Shown here: one piece after another, positions 24,746-34,379 of the stretch
Layout: each line of letters opens with the position of its first letter
Position numbering within the stretch: position 1 is the stretch's first letter
NCBI RefSeq assembly: GCF_003712195.1
Contig: NZ_RDSD01000011.1
Location: 62,001 to 126,000, forward strand
Origin: Proteiniphilum sp. X52
GTDB lineage: Bacteria; Bacteroidota; Bacteroidia; Bacteroidales; Dysgonomonadaceae
DNA: 64,000 bases
Direction: 5' to 3'
The notes under the pieces: generated by a model
What the model saw: the letters and a program-made list of their open reading frames with translations, nothing else
Database searches by the model: none
What the model was told of the DNA's origin: nothing
Program-made: the position numbers and the translations under genes

Positions 24746-26851
24746 TTATTTCTTCTTCCAGATTGTAACCTGCAACGTCCGGTTTTCCATCAAACGCGAT
24801 GATCTTTTTATCGTCTTCTTGATATCCTGTGGATCGGATATGAGCTCGAACTGTGGTGCCAACGTCGCTTTTATACCATCGAGGGATGTCACCGGTTCGC
24901 CGTCTTTTTTAAAACCTCCCGGCCATTTGTCCCTCGGTGTCCTGGTCGTATCCCACTCGTAGTCCGACGCCAGTATCAAATAACCATTGTCGTTCAATCG
25001 TTCGTGAATGTGCGACAGGAAAAGCAGGGGATCGCTTAACTCTTCCAGCAATGCCGGGACAATGATCAGATCGTATCCCGAGTAGAGGGGTTTCAGATTC
25101 ATGGCGTCAGCCTGCATAAACAGAATATTTGCCTTTGCTTCCGACAGGTCAAAATCAGCCAGCACAATATCGCGGTAGAATACCAGTTCACCCTCGTCTT
25201 TTGTCGTATAGCGCACATAACCCTGCTCCTGCAGTTGGATGGGGATCCTTATCATTCGGGCGGTAAAGTCCAGGGCCGTCACATCCTTGTACTTCCGCGC
25301 CAGTTCAAAGGCAAGCCGTCCCGTGTCGGCATTCAGATCCAGGATACGTGCTGTGGCATTTCCTTTGAGCAACTCATCCGCCAGTTCTGCCAGCCGGATA
25401 GTGAATACGGGGTTATTACCCCAGGCATCACCCCAGCTGTTCTCGCAGCATAGCGTCACTTCCTCATCCGTTTCATAATCCGCCTGCTGTATCACCGGCG
25501 GCCTGTCTGATTCCACATACCTGAATCCGGCATGTTGATAGAAATGCCGCCTGAAAGCATATCGCGAGTGAATGGTCGCTTCGTTGCCGGTCGATATCCA
25601 AGAACCTCCCTTGATGAGATTATGCTTTCCGTCGAAGGTCGGCGTGGAGAAATCGTCATACATCGGATGCACCTTGAAGCCGGGAAAACCCGTGATAGGC
25701 GTCTCGGTCCACTGCCACACATTCCCGATCACATCAAAGAAATCTCCCTGTTCGAACATATCCACGGGGCAGGGCGAAGTGAAATATTCCAGATTGACAT
25801 TGCCTGGTGCCTGTTCCCACCGCGTCACCTCCGTCAAGCCTGCCGCCTGATGCAGCCGGTACCATTCCGCTTCGGTGGGCAATCTGAAGTTACGTCCCGT
25901 ATTCGCACTCTTCCAGTTACAAAAGGCTTTTGCTTCCAGATAGTTCACCTCCACCGGCCAGTTCCACGGCATGGGTATCTCTTCGGCCACCAATCTCAAG
26001 CGGTAGCCATCCTCATCTTTCCTCCAGAAGAGCGGCATCTGTGCCCGTGCATAGTTACGCCAGTTCCACCCCTCTTCTGTCCAGTAGTCCTCTGTTTCGT
26101 ATCCTTTATCTTCTATGAATTCCAGAAATTCCTTGTTGGAAACCAGGTATTTCGACGCGGAGAAATCAGCCACCTCTTCCTCAGAGGCGCCGTATTCGTT
26201 ATCCCAACCATAAAGCGGATGATCTGCGGGCTTTCCTAATTTCATCAGAGCACCTGTCACAGGTATCAATTCGTTTGCCGGCGCCTCTCCGCTGACATTG
26301 CACCGCTCGCCGAATCGGCCCTTTACCACCTGATTCAATGGCAACTGGCGGATCAACACCGACGAAGTCTCCAAGTGGATCCGTTCATGTTCAATGCCCA
26401 TCATCACCATCCAGAAAGGACTCTCCCAATCAATCGGTAATTCAAGCGGAGTATTGTCAATCACTTTCAGAATCAACTCTTTCGCCTTATCGCGATAAAC
26501 CCGCACCTCCGACACCGGCGGCCAATCGTAATGGTTGTTATCCAGATCGTCCCAACTCATCTCATCCACCCCAATGGCGAAGGTCGACTCAAATTCAGGA
26601 TTGATGCGACGGTCGATGATCTTTGCCAGATACAGCTTGTTGATAAAAAAGACAGCCGTATGCCCCAGATAAAAGAGAATGATATGGCGCAACGGATCAC
26701 CACGCATATAAAACACATCATCCGACCTCAACTGCGTGTATAGCAACTCGTCAATTGCCCAAGTCTTCAGAAAATAATCCCGGATCTCCTGCCGTTTTTC
26801 TTCCGGCGCGCCGAATCGCAGATCAATTGTTTTAGTAATCAATTCTTTCAT
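24746..26851 (-). CDS. ovoA: Ovothiol synthase OvoA (5-histidylcysteine sulfoxide synthase / methyltransferase)
   Basis: 701 residues, the full OvoA length, with three modules. A DinB-like N-terminal domain supplies the iron ligands (H64 in LGHTAVFF and the HERIH motif at 155-159). An FGE-sulfatase-type domain follows (about 200-460; LPTEAEWYRLHQAAG, GNVWQWTETPITGF, KGGSW, HAGFRYV). A C-terminal SAM methyltransferase domain (from about 500; RILDLNADTGRLAFEL) finishes it. OvoA couples cysteine to C5 of histidine with oxygen and N-methylates the imidazole, giving the antioxidant ovothiol; the lyase OvoB is not adjacent. The gap to the upstream GNAT gene is filled exactly by a heptamer array, ending 7 bases before the ovoA ATG. 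Confidence 0.93.
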   Translation of the reverse strand: MKELITKTIDLRFGAPEEKRQEIRDYFLKTWAIDELLYTQLRSDDVFYMRGDPLRHIILFYLGHTAVFFINKLYLAKIIDRRINPEFESTFAIGVDEMSWDDLDNNHYDWPPVSEVRVYRDKAKELILKVIDNTPLELPIDWESPFWMVMMGIEHERIHLETSSVLIRQLPLNQVVKGRFGERCNVSGEAPANELIPVTGALMKLGKPADHPLYGWDNEYGASEEEVADFSASKYLVSNKEFLEFIEDKGYETEDYWTEEGWNWRNYARAQMPLFWRKDEDGYRLRLVAEEIPMPWNWPVEVNYLEAKAFCNWKSANTGRNFRLPTEAEWYRLHQAAGLTEVTRWEQAPGNVNLEYFTSPCPVDMFEQGDFFDVIGNVWQWTETPITGFPGFKVHPMYDDFSTPTFDGKHNLIKGGSWISTGNEATIHSRYAFRRHFYQHAGFRYVESDRPPVIQQADYETDEEVTLCCENSWGDAWGNNPVFTIRLAELADELLKGNATARILDLNADTGRLAFELARKYKDVTALDFTARMIRIPIQLQEQGYVRYTTKDEGELVFYRDIVLADFDLSEAKANILFMQADAMNLKPLYSGYDLIIVPALLEELSDPLLFLSHIHERLNDNGYLILASDYEWDTTRTPRDKWPGGFKKDGEPVTSLDGIKATLAPQFELISDPQDIKKTIKRSSRLMENRTLQVTIWKKK

Positions 26852-26858
26852 ATGATTA

Positions 26859-27040
26859 TTTCACTCTTCATTCTTCATTCTTCACTCTTCATTCTTCATT
26901 CTTCACTCTTCATTCTTCATTCTTCACTCTTCATTCTTCACTCTTCATTCTTCATTTTTCACTCTTCATTTTTCATTCTTCACTCTTCATTCTTCACTCT
27001 TCATTCTTCATTTTTCACTCTTCATTTTTCATTCTTCACT
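26859..27040 (-). repeat. Heptanucleotide array spanning the GNAT-ovoA gap (about 26 units)
   Basis: On the minus strand GAATGAA, GAGTGAA and GAAAAAT-type heptamers begin in the stop codon of the GNAT gene and run without a break until 7 bases before the ovoA start. There is no room for a separate promoter. Confidence 0.92.
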
Positions 27041-27599
27041 ACCAACAATCAATTATCTTAACCGCCAAATAGACTTTCTTCATTTCAAATTCCTTTCCCC
27101 CGGTGCTTAATTTCCTCTGTGAAATTCCCGCGACAGGCACGAATCCCAACTTTTTGTAAAGTTCCAATGCGGGCTTATTCTTTTCCCACACCCTGATCAC
27201 AGCATGGGAATAATTCTCCGACGCCTTTTGCAGGTAGTTTTTCAGCATCTGCGAAGCAATCCCCCTACCGCGATAATCCGCATGTACCATTACCTCGGCT
27301 ATATACACCGATTGACCCACCGGAACATGGGGACACCCATCGGCAGGGAAATCCGGATCTCTCTTCAAGGGAAAAGCTGCGAGCAATCCCGCCAGTCGGT
27401 CGCCGACAAACGCCACACAACCGGTTCCGTCGTGGAATAAATTATCCAGGGTAACCTCTACGGTTTCCGGAGCGATAAACTGGGCATACCCACCTGTGGT
27501 AAAGGCATGCAGATAAAGTCCTGTCAACTTGCTCCTGAACTCCGAATAATGGAGTGTATTCCATCCACAAATCCTGATCGTCTCTTTCACATCTTCCAT
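27039..27599 (-). CDS. GNAT-family N-acetyltransferase
   Basis: 186 residues with the GNAT fold: beta-strand YIAEVMVHADYRGRG, the acetyl-CoA pyrophosphate loop RGRGIASQ near residue 112, and the later VWEKNKPALELYKKLGFVPV typical of the C-terminal half. It would transfer an acetyl group from acetyl-CoA to an amine in the cytosol; the substrate is unknown. It directly precedes ovoA on the same strand, so a link to ovothiol or histidine chemistry is possible but unproven. The stop is TAG, and the heptamer array begins inside it. Confidence 0.85.
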   Translation of the reverse strand: MEDVKETIRICGWNTLHYSEFRSKLTGLYLHAFTTGGYAQFIAPETVEVTLDNLFHDGTGCVAFVGDRLAGLLAAFPLKRDPDFPADGCPHVPVGQSVYIAEVMVHADYRGRGIASQMLKNYLQKASENYSHAVIRVWEKNKPALELYKKLGFVPVAGISQRKLSTGGKEFEMKKVYLAVKIIDCW

Positions 27600-27800
27600 T
27601 TTCCCTTCATACGGACAATCCCACGATCAACCTCGCAGGGAACGTTTTCGTTTTCCTTCGCACCTCACCAAAACTCAAACAAGTTGGTTTTTGGTAACGG
27701 TTTGTCGTCAATTGTTTTGCCGAACGAAGAAAAGAACTTTACTATTCAACAAATCAAAATGAGGGATGTTCAAAAGCATAACCGGTTTCATTACCCCTGG

Positions 27801-29717
27801 TCAGATGATCTCCACCATGGGCGCCCCTTCCATTACAATATCCCCGTGGTGGACAAAAATACGGTGCACGGTTCCGGAGACTTCCGATGCAATATCGTTC
27901 TCCATTTTCATGGCTTCGAGCACAAGGATATTATCGCCTCTTTTCACAATATCTCCCTCTTTCACAAAAATACGCAAAATATTACCCGGCATCGGACACA
28001 TTACGCAATATCCTTTGGGAGATTCTTTTCCATTTTCAGGCATATGGGCGATAGCCTGCCCAAGGAGTGCTTTTTCCTTTTGTTCCACCGCGTGAGTTTC
28101 AACCTGCGCACTCTCCCACTCTTTTTGCCGTCGTCCTTTCAGATAATTTGCGGCGACATTGGGAAATAATTCCAGCAGAAGTTCTTCTTTCTCATCTTTT
28201 GCAAGAAGAACCCCTCCATAGTCTTCCAGAACCGGGTTTTCCTGACGTCTATAAGTAGAAGTATCATAAGGGACTTCTTGCCGTGTGCCGGCAATCTGTA
28301 AGCGGAATTCCGGATCTACCGGAACCGGTGTTTTTCCGTATTCACCTTTTACAAGAGATACAAACTGATTGGAGGGATTGGCATATTTGGGACGGCCGTT
28401 CTTCAGGTTCAATGCCGAACTCACAGCCTGTACCCCCACGATCTGGCTGGTGGGCGTCACCAAGGGTGGCAGTCCCGCGTCAAGACGCACACTGGGGATC
28501 AGTTTCATTGCCTCAGGAAGGATATCGAGCGAATTGACCTGCTTCAACTGGGCAACCATGTTAGTGTACATCCCCCCGGGAATCTGCGCCTCTTTGACAC
28601 GTTCGTCGGGTTTGGGAAAATTGAAATAGCCTTCAATGGCATGGCAGGCATCCAACAGCGCCGTTTCATCATTACGTCCCACGGCTTCAATAGCCAGCTC
28701 GAACTGTTTGTCTATTTCAACCGGGATACTGTCCGTCAAAGGATTAAACGGTTTCGGAAACTGCTTCACGGCATCGTATGCTTCCAGTTCCTTGCGGATA
28801 TCGAACAGTTTTTCATTGATCTTTGCCACAGCCTCCATATTCACATCCAGCTCAATTCCCAGCTTCTTGCAGAAGATATAAATCAACTCAATAGCCGGCG
28901 CTGCCGGGCCACCCGCGAAATTCCAGATAACGGTATCCACGATATCCGCCCCGTGGATAATGGCTGTAAGCACGGCCCCCAAACCGAATCCTGGCGTGCA
29001 GTGGGTATGGAAATCGACCGGCACCTTCAGTTGCTCCTTGAATAAAGGTATCAGTGTGGCTACCCGTGAAGGCGGAATCAACCCGCTCATGTCTTTGATG
29101 GTAATCATATCGGCACCCAGGGCAAGCATCTCTTTTGCCTTATTCAAAAAGTACTCATCCGTAAAAATGGGTGTATGGAGGGAATGCCCGGTTTCCCGCT
29201 TCCGGGAAAGGAAACCAAACAACCCCTTTTTCTTGTTTCCGGGAGAAGGAACCTCATCATATTTGGGGTCTATGGTGTAACATACGGCACAATCCGCCAT
29301 CCCTCCATATTTCCTGATCGAGGTGACACTCGATTTGATATTGTCCACATCATTCAAGGCATCAAAAATACGCATGATATCCAACCCCGAAGCCACAGCG
29401 TTCCTAAAAAAACCGTCGATGATCTCATCGGGATAAGGAGCATAACCATACAGGTTCCGGCCACGGGATAGCGCGGTCAATTTAGTCACTCCTCCCACAA
29501 CCCGATGGATCTTCTCCAGCCTGTCCCAAGGGTTCTCGTTCAAAAAGCGCATTACCGAGTCGGGCACAGCACCTCCCCATACTTCCATGGCATAAAAATT
29601 GGCATCCTTGTAATAGGGCAATACTCTGTCGACTTGTGATTGGTTCATTCGCGTGGCAAAAGCCGATTGCTGGCCGTCACGTAACGTGAGATCTCTGATG
29701 AAAAGTTTTTGTGTCAT
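27801..29717 (-). CDS. oadA: Oxaloacetate decarboxylase alpha / pyruvate carboxylase subunit B
   Basis: 638 residues from 29717; the frame is open to 29756, but that overlaps the -7 box. Order of domains: HMGL-like carboxyltransferase (RDLTLRDGQQSAFATR at the N terminus, DMSGLIPPS, DFHTHCTPGFGLGA metal site), the PYC_OADA conserved domain (about 300-500) and a biotinyl domain with EAMKMEN about 39 residues from the end. The enzyme moves a carboxyl group between biotin and pyruvate/oxaloacetate. No beta or gamma decarboxylase subunit or biotin carboxylase gene is nearby, so the exact reaction is open. Confidence 0.93.
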   Translation of the reverse strand: MTQKLFIRDLTLRDGQQSAFATRMNQSQVDRVLPYYKDANFYAMEVWGGAVPDSVMRFLNENPWDRLEKIHRVVGGVTKLTALSRGRNLYGYAPYPDEIIDGFFRNAVASGLDIMRIFDALNDVDNIKSSVTSIRKYGGMADCAVCYTIDPKYDEVPSPGNKKKGLFGFLSRKRETGHSLHTPIFTDEYFLNKAKEMLALGADMITIKDMSGLIPPSRVATLIPLFKEQLKVPVDFHTHCTPGFGLGAVLTAIIHGADIVDTVIWNFAGGPAAPAIELIYIFCKKLGIELDVNMEAVAKINEKLFDIRKELEAYDAVKQFPKPFNPLTDSIPVEIDKQFELAIEAVGRNDETALLDACHAIEGYFNFPKPDERVKEAQIPGGMYTNMVAQLKQVNSLDILPEAMKLIPSVRLDAGLPPLVTPTSQIVGVQAVSSALNLKNGRPKYANPSNQFVSLVKGEYGKTPVPVDPEFRLQIAGTRQEVPYDTSTYRRQENPVLEDYGGVLLAKDEKEELLLELFPNVAANYLKGRRQKEWESAQVETHAVEQKEKALLGQAIAHMPENGKESPKGYCVMCPMPGNILRIFVKEGDIVKRGDNILVLEAMKMENDIASEVSGTVHRIFVHHGDIVMEGAPMVEII

Positions 29718-29753
29718 AATAGTGTTTTTTTCAATTAAACAGGTTATACCCTG

Positions 29754-29761
29754 CAAAAGTA
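29754..29761 (-). promoter_or_regulatory. Bacteroidetes -7 box (TACTTTTG) for oadA
   Basis: On the minus strand TACTTTTG matches TAnnTTTG, 36 bases before the 29717 start. Confidence 0.65.
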
Positions 29762-29855
29762 TAACAATAATAAATCATTTCCTATTTTTATTATGGAAAT
29801 TTTTCCATAATCTGACCGAATAAATGAAAACAAGGAATTTCTCGAAAAAAAACCG

Positions 29856-29863
29856 TAAATTTG
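29856..29863 (+). promoter_or_regulatory. Bacteroidetes -7 box (TAAATTTG) for the tricorn-like protease
   Basis: TAAATTTG matches TAnnTTTG, 25 bases before the ATG at 29889. It is divergent from the oadA promoter. Confidence 0.65.
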
Positions 29864-29888
29864 ACCTCAAAATAACAAATGTAGATGT

Positions 29889-32800
29889 ATGAGAAAACTC
29901 ACTACCCTGATCCTGTCAAGCCTCTTTTTCCTGCAGGCTTCGGCAATGGACGACGCGCGAATGATGCGTTATCCCGATATCAACGGAAACCTGATCGCAT
30001 TCGTGTATGCAGGTGATATCTGGACAGTAAATGCCAACGGTGGTGTCGCAAAAAGAATCACCTCACACCCCGGTATCGAGTTGTTTCCCAAGATATCACC
30101 CGATGGCAAATGGATCGCCTTCTCAGCCGAGTATTCCGGTAGCCGCCAGATATGGGTAATGCCATCCGGCGGGGGTAACGCACGGCAACTCACCTTCTAC
30201 AACCCCGTTGGAGAAATGCCGCCCAGGGGCGGATTCGACAACGTTGTGCTCGACTGGACACCCGACAGCAAGGGTATCCTTTTCCGGGCCAACCGTACGA
30301 GTTTCGGCGACCGTAACGGACGTTATTTCATTGTCAGTATCGACGGCGGATTTGAGGAACCGCTTCCCATCGTCAACGGCGGCTTCGCCACCTTCTCGCC
30401 CGACGGATCACAACTCTGCTTCACCCCGGTCGACCGCGAGTTCCGCACCTGGAAACGTTATAAGGGAGGACGCTCCACAGACCTGTGGACATACGACCTG
30501 GCAAACAACCGTTCACAACAAATCACTCAATGGACCGGTTCCGACCAGTGGCCCGTATGGCACGGCAACAATATCTTTTTTGCTTCCGACCGCGACACCC
30601 GCCTGAATATCTGGCGGCATAACATCACTACCGGCGAAAATGAGCAAATTACGCGCCATAGCGACTTCGATGTGATGTGGCCCTCCGGCCGTAATGGCAA
30701 GTTGGTTTATGAAAACGGTGGTTACCTCCATGTGCTCGATCTTGCATCCGGCAGTAGCCGTAAGATAACGGTATCCATCCATTACGACAATCCCAACCTG
30801 CAGCCCTATTTCAGAAATGTGAAGGATTTTATCGGCAGTTATAGCCTCTCGCCCTCCGGGAAAAGGGCACTTTTCGAGGCTCGCGGCGATATCTACAGCG
30901 TACCGGTGGAAAAAGGAGAAATACGAAATCTCACCAATACGCAAGGTGTCCGTGAAATCTCTCCCGTATGGTCGCCCGACGGCAAACAGATCGCCTACTA
31001 CTCCGACGCGACCGGAGAGTACGAACTCTACATACTCGAGAATAAGGAGGGAGCAACCCCGCGACAAGTCACCCACGGCTCCGCAGCATGGAAACATACG
31101 GCCGAATGGTCACCACGCAGCACACACCTCGTCTACAGCGACCGCACCATGAAGCTATGGCTGGTGGATGTCGCCACGGGCAGGCAGACCGCTATTGACC
31201 AAGCCACCGCGGAAGAGATCAGAGATTACGCTTTCTCTCCCGACGGCGACTGGATAGCCTACAGCAAATCGTCTCCCAACTACCAATCCGCCCTCTGGGT
31301 GTACCGGCTTTCCAGCGGCCGCAAGTACCAGCTTACCGATGCCACCTTTTCCGACAGCAACCCGCTATTCAGCCGCGATGGAAAATTCCTCTTTTTCCTC
31401 TCCAATCGCGACTTCAACCTGGCTTTCAGCAGCTTCGAGTTCGATTATCTTTACAACAACGCTACCCGTATCTACGCCCTTCCACTGCATGACGACGGCA
31501 CAACCCTCACCCCCTACAAGGAAGACAAGGAACCCTATGGTGGGGAGAAAGACGATGATGCGGAGAAAAACGGGGAAAAAAGCACCGCAAAAGAAAAAGA
31601 CAGAAAGGGTGATAGCGAATTGCCGGGAGAGATAAAAGTAAAGATAGATATCGATAACGCACAAAACCGGATACAGGCCTTACCCCTGCAACCCGGCAAC
31701 TATCGCGTCATTGGTGCTGTGGAAGAGGGACTCCTCTATGCCACCGGAAATAAGATCATGCGTTACAATATCAACGAAGAAAAAGCTGAAGATATCCTTG
31801 ACGAGACGGGTTACGGCATCCTCGCGGCAGATGGAAAATCGTTTATCTATCGCCGGGGTAACAATTACGGTGTGGCAAAAAACCAGACAGGACAAGCGGC
31901 CGGCACAGGTACGATCAATCTTGACAACCTCACTATGAAAATCGATCCCCGTGCCGAATGGAACCAGATCTATGCCGATGCATTCCGTATCTTCCGCGAC
32001 TACTTTTACGTGAATAACCTGCATGGCGTGGACTGGAAAAATATTCAGAAAAGTTACGGAGCACTGCTTCCTTACGTACCCAGCCGATTCGATCTCGACT
32101 ATATCCTCAACGAAATAGTGAGTGAGACCAATACCGGCCATGCGTATGTCGACTGGGGTGATATCGCGCGGGTAGACCGTATCAATGGAGGTTTATTGGG
32201 TGCGGAATTAGAGGCTGACCTTTCCGCCGGCCGATACAAGATACGGAAAATATATCCCGGCGAAAACTGGAACGAAAACCGTCGGTCACCTCTTACCGAA
32301 AGTGGCATCAATATAAAAGAAGGCGACTATATCATCCGCATGAACGGGCAGGAGCTGACCACCGCCCAAAATCCTTATGAACTGCTCGAGAACATGGGCG
32401 ACCGGCATATCGAGCTGACAGTGAACGACAGCCCCTCGCCTACGGGGGCAAAAAGCTATAACGTCAAAACCATTACAAGCGAACAGGAACTCAGATATAT
32501 GGACTGGGTGAATCAACGCAGGGAAATGGTCGACCGGCTTTCCGATGGCAAGATCGGCTACATTCATGTCCCCAACACGGCTGTCGAAGGTAACCGCGAG
32601 CTTTTCAGGGGAATGTATGCCTACCATCATAAAGAGGCGCTTATCATCGATGACCGGTACAATGGCGGCGGCTTTATCCCCGACAGGATGATCGACCTGC
32701 TTAACCGCCGCACACTGGTTTACTGGCACCGTAACGGTTTGCCGCAACCGATGAAAACGCCCGGTATCGCGCACGACGGCCCCAAGGCAATGCTTATCAA

Positions 32801-33176
32801 CGGCTATTCCTCTTCCGGCGGTGACGCTTTCCCTTACTTCTTCCGTAAAACCGGAGAAGGCAAGTTGATCGGCACCCGTACCTGGGGCGGATTGGTCGGC
32901 ATCTCCGGCAATGCCCGCCTGGTAGATGGCGGTTACATTTCCGTTCCCCGTTTTGGAATTTATGATCAAACCGGAGAATGGATCATTGAAGGTATCGGCG
33001 TTTATCCCGACATAGAAGTGGTTGACCGCCCCGAGGAACTGGCCAGAGGAAACGACCCCTCCATCGAGAAAGCGGTGGAGGTGCTGCTTGAAGAACTCAA
33101 GGCCAATCCCCGTCCGCAGGTCAACACACCCGCGCCACCCGACCGCTCACAGTGGATTGAGGTGGAAGTAAAATAG
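29889..33176 (+). CDS. Secreted tricorn-like S41 protease
   Basis: 1095 residues. A signal peptide (1-19) is followed by a large beta-propeller region made of PD40/WD40-like repeats (SPDGKWIAFSAEY, SPDGSQLCF, SPDGKQIAYYSD, SPDGDWIAYSKS), a charged low-complexity linker around 550-585, a PDZ-like domain near 770-850 (GDYIIRMNGQELTT), and a C-terminal S41 catalytic domain with the nucleophile in NGYSSSGGDAFPYFF near residue 980 and GIGVYPDIEV near the end. Tricorn-type enzymes degrade peptides delivered by other proteases; with a signal peptide this one acts in the periplasm. It converges with the TIGR01777 gene with only two bases between the stops. Confidence 0.94.
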   Translation: MRKLTTLILSSLFFLQASAMDDARMMRYPDINGNLIAFVYAGDIWTVNANGGVAKRITSHPGIELFPKISPDGKWIAFSAEYSGSRQIWVMPSGGGNARQLTFYNPVGEMPPRGGFDNVVLDWTPDSKGILFRANRTSFGDRNGRYFIVSIDGGFEEPLPIVNGGFATFSPDGSQLCFTPVDREFRTWKRYKGGRSTDLWTYDLANNRSQQITQWTGSDQWPVWHGNNIFFASDRDTRLNIWRHNITTGENEQITRHSDFDVMWPSGRNGKLVYENGGYLHVLDLASGSSRKITVSIHYDNPNLQPYFRNVKDFIGSYSLSPSGKRALFEARGDIYSVPVEKGEIRNLTNTQGVREISPVWSPDGKQIAYYSDATGEYELYILENKEGATPRQVTHGSAAWKHTAEWSPRSTHLVYSDRTMKLWLVDVATGRQTAIDQATAEEIRDYAFSPDGDWIAYSKSSPNYQSALWVYRLSSGRKYQLTDATFSDSNPLFSRDGKFLFFLSNRDFNLAFSSFEFDYLYNNATRIYALPLHDDGTTLTPYKEDKEPYGGEKDDDAEKNGEKSTAKEKDRKGDSELPGEIKVKIDIDNAQNRIQALPLQPGNYRVIGAVEEGLLYATGNKIMRYNINEEKAEDILDETGYGILAADGKSFIYRRGNNYGVAKNQTGQAAGTGTINLDNLTMKIDPRAEWNQIYADAFRIFRDYFYVNNLHGVDWKNIQKSYGALLPYVPSRFDLDYILNEIVSETNTGHAYVDWGDIARVDRINGGLLGAELEADLSAGRYKIRKIYPGENWNENRRSPLTESGINIKEGDYIIRMNGQELTTAQNPYELLENMGDRHIELTVNDSPSPTGAKSYNVKTITSEQELRYMDWVNQRREMVDRLSDGKIGYIHVPNTAVEGNRELFRGMYAYHHKEALIIDDRYNGGGFIPDRMIDLLNRRTLVYWHRNGLPQPMKTPGIAHDGPKAMLINGYSSSGGDAFPYFFRKTGEGKLIGTRTWGGLVGISGNARLVDGGYISVPRFGIYDQTGEWIIEGIGVYPDIEVVDRPEELARGNDPSIEKAVEVLLEELKANPRPQVNTPAPPDRSQWIEVEVK

Positions 33177-33178
33177 AT

Positions 33179-34117
33179 TTAGGTGTTCTCATCCTTTCCT
33201 TTCATTCTCAAGAGAGTGGCTTCTATTGCTTCTTTTACTGAAGGATAAGTGAATTCATACCCTGCATCGATCACCTTTTGTGATGAGATGCGACTGCCAT
33301 ACAGTACCATATCGGCTGCCTCTCCCATAAAGAGCCGCAGCAGAAAAGCCGGTATCGGCGGCATAAGAAAAGGACGCTTCACCTCTTTGGCCAGCCTCTT
33401 CATAAAGCCGGCATTGGTGATAAATTCCGGTGCGACCGCATTATACACGCCCCGCATCGCGCTATCTTCCACCGCCTTCAAATAGAGGCGGCAAATATCC
33501 TCCATATGGATCCAACTCAAATATTGTCTGCCCGAACCCAGTGGTGCTCCAAATCCGAACCGCGCCGGCAGCACCATTTTTCCGAAAGCTTCACTGTCTT
33601 TGGATATCACAAAGGCCGTTCGCAGCGCCACGGTACGCACATCCAGTTCATCCCTGAACCTGAAAGCCTCGGCTTCCCATTTCCGGCAGGTACGACTCAG
33701 AAAATCACTATCCGCGGGATTATCCTCCTCGGTGAAGATCTTCTCTCCCGTCTCCTGTCCGTAAAAACCGACCGCCGAAGCAGAGATAAATGCCTCCGGT
33801 TTTTTATCCATCTTTTTCACTGTCTCCAGCAACAATCTTGCCGTCTGCACACGGCTCTCCACAATCTTCTGTTTCTTCAGCCGCGTCCAGGAGCCATCGC
33901 CTAAGTTTGATCCGGCCAGGTGAACAATCACGTCAGCCTGTTCCACGGCCTCCCTGTCGATCTCTCCTTTCCGGTAATCCCAGCGATAGCGCGGAATCCG
34001 GGCCTTCACATACCGTTCACGACTTAACCAGATCACCTTGTATCCTTTCCCGATGAGCAATTCCGATAGCCTTTTGCCCACCATTCCCGATCCGCCTGTA
34101 ATCAAAATCGTCTTCAT
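33179..34117 (-). CDS. TIGR01777-family NAD-dependent epimerase (SDR39U1-like)
   Basis: 312 residues. Rossmann motif ITGGSGMVGKRLSELL at the N terminus, VHLAGSNLGDGSWT near 66, SASAVGFYG near 118, RTAFVISKDSEAFGKM, and a C-terminal DUF1731-type segment (APEFITNAGFMKRLAKEVKRPFLMPPIPAF). The family is widespread (YfcH in E. coli, SDR39U1 in animals) but its substrate is not established. A hairpin-rich element also found before upxY lies directly upstream of the start codon. Confidence 0.92.
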   Translation of the reverse strand: MKTILITGGSGMVGKRLSELLIGKGYKVIWLSRERYVKARIPRYRWDYRKGEIDREAVEQADVIVHLAGSNLGDGSWTRLKKQKIVESRVQTARLLLETVKKMDKKPEAFISASAVGFYGQETGEKIFTEEDNPADSDFLSRTCRKWEAEAFRFRDELDVRTVALRTAFVISKDSEAFGKMVLPARFGFGAPLGSGRQYLSWIHMEDICRLYLKAVEDSAMRGVYNAVAPEFITNAGFMKRLAKEVKRPFLMPPIPAFLLRLFMGEAADMVLYGSRISSQKVIDAGYEFTYPSVKEAIEATLLRMKGKDENT

Positions 34118-34127
34118 TTGTAATCCT

Positions 34128-34217
34128 TCAATCTCTTAGGGTTTCCCCACTGCTTGCAGCGGGAAGTAAAAATTACTCCTCCATGATTCTCCCACGGCTT
34201 GCGGCAGGGAGATTCAT
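34128..34217 (-). repeat. Hairpin-rich leader element (family C), copy 1
   Basis: Read on the minus strand, this 90-bp stretch aligns with 40210-40302 at roughly 80% identity. Both contain CTTCCCGCTGSAAGCAG followed by GGGAA, which folds into a hairpin with a four-base loop, and a second imperfect hairpin around TGCCGCAAGC. It ends about 10 bases from the ATG at 34117. The rest of the 34118-34591 gap holds a duplicated CTTCGCCATATAAT (about 34287-34317) and a family B MITE. Confidence 0.65.
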
Positions 34218-34379
34218 TAATAAAGTTGGAAACAGTTTCTTAGACGCCTCATCAGATAAACAAAAAAAGAGCGCAATTGTTGCCCTCTTCGCCATATAAT
34301 GCACTTCGCCATATAATATCATATTTCACTTCATATTAAACAATTCATACAGAACAATTGTTATTTCATAAATAATATC

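Noticed and set aside
25532-26239. Long open frame antisense to ovoA (235 codons)
   Set aside because: It shadows a well-supported gene on the other strand and shows no recognisable domain or start signals.
26852-27061. Open frames through the arrays rich in Leu-His-Ser-Phe-Ile (also near 7596-8018 and 36200-36400)
   Set aside because: They are antisense products of the heptamer repeat and have no independent support.
34140-34220. Family C element as a known riboswitch
   Set aside because: I could not match it to any riboswitch consensus I know, so only a hairpin-rich conserved element is claimed.
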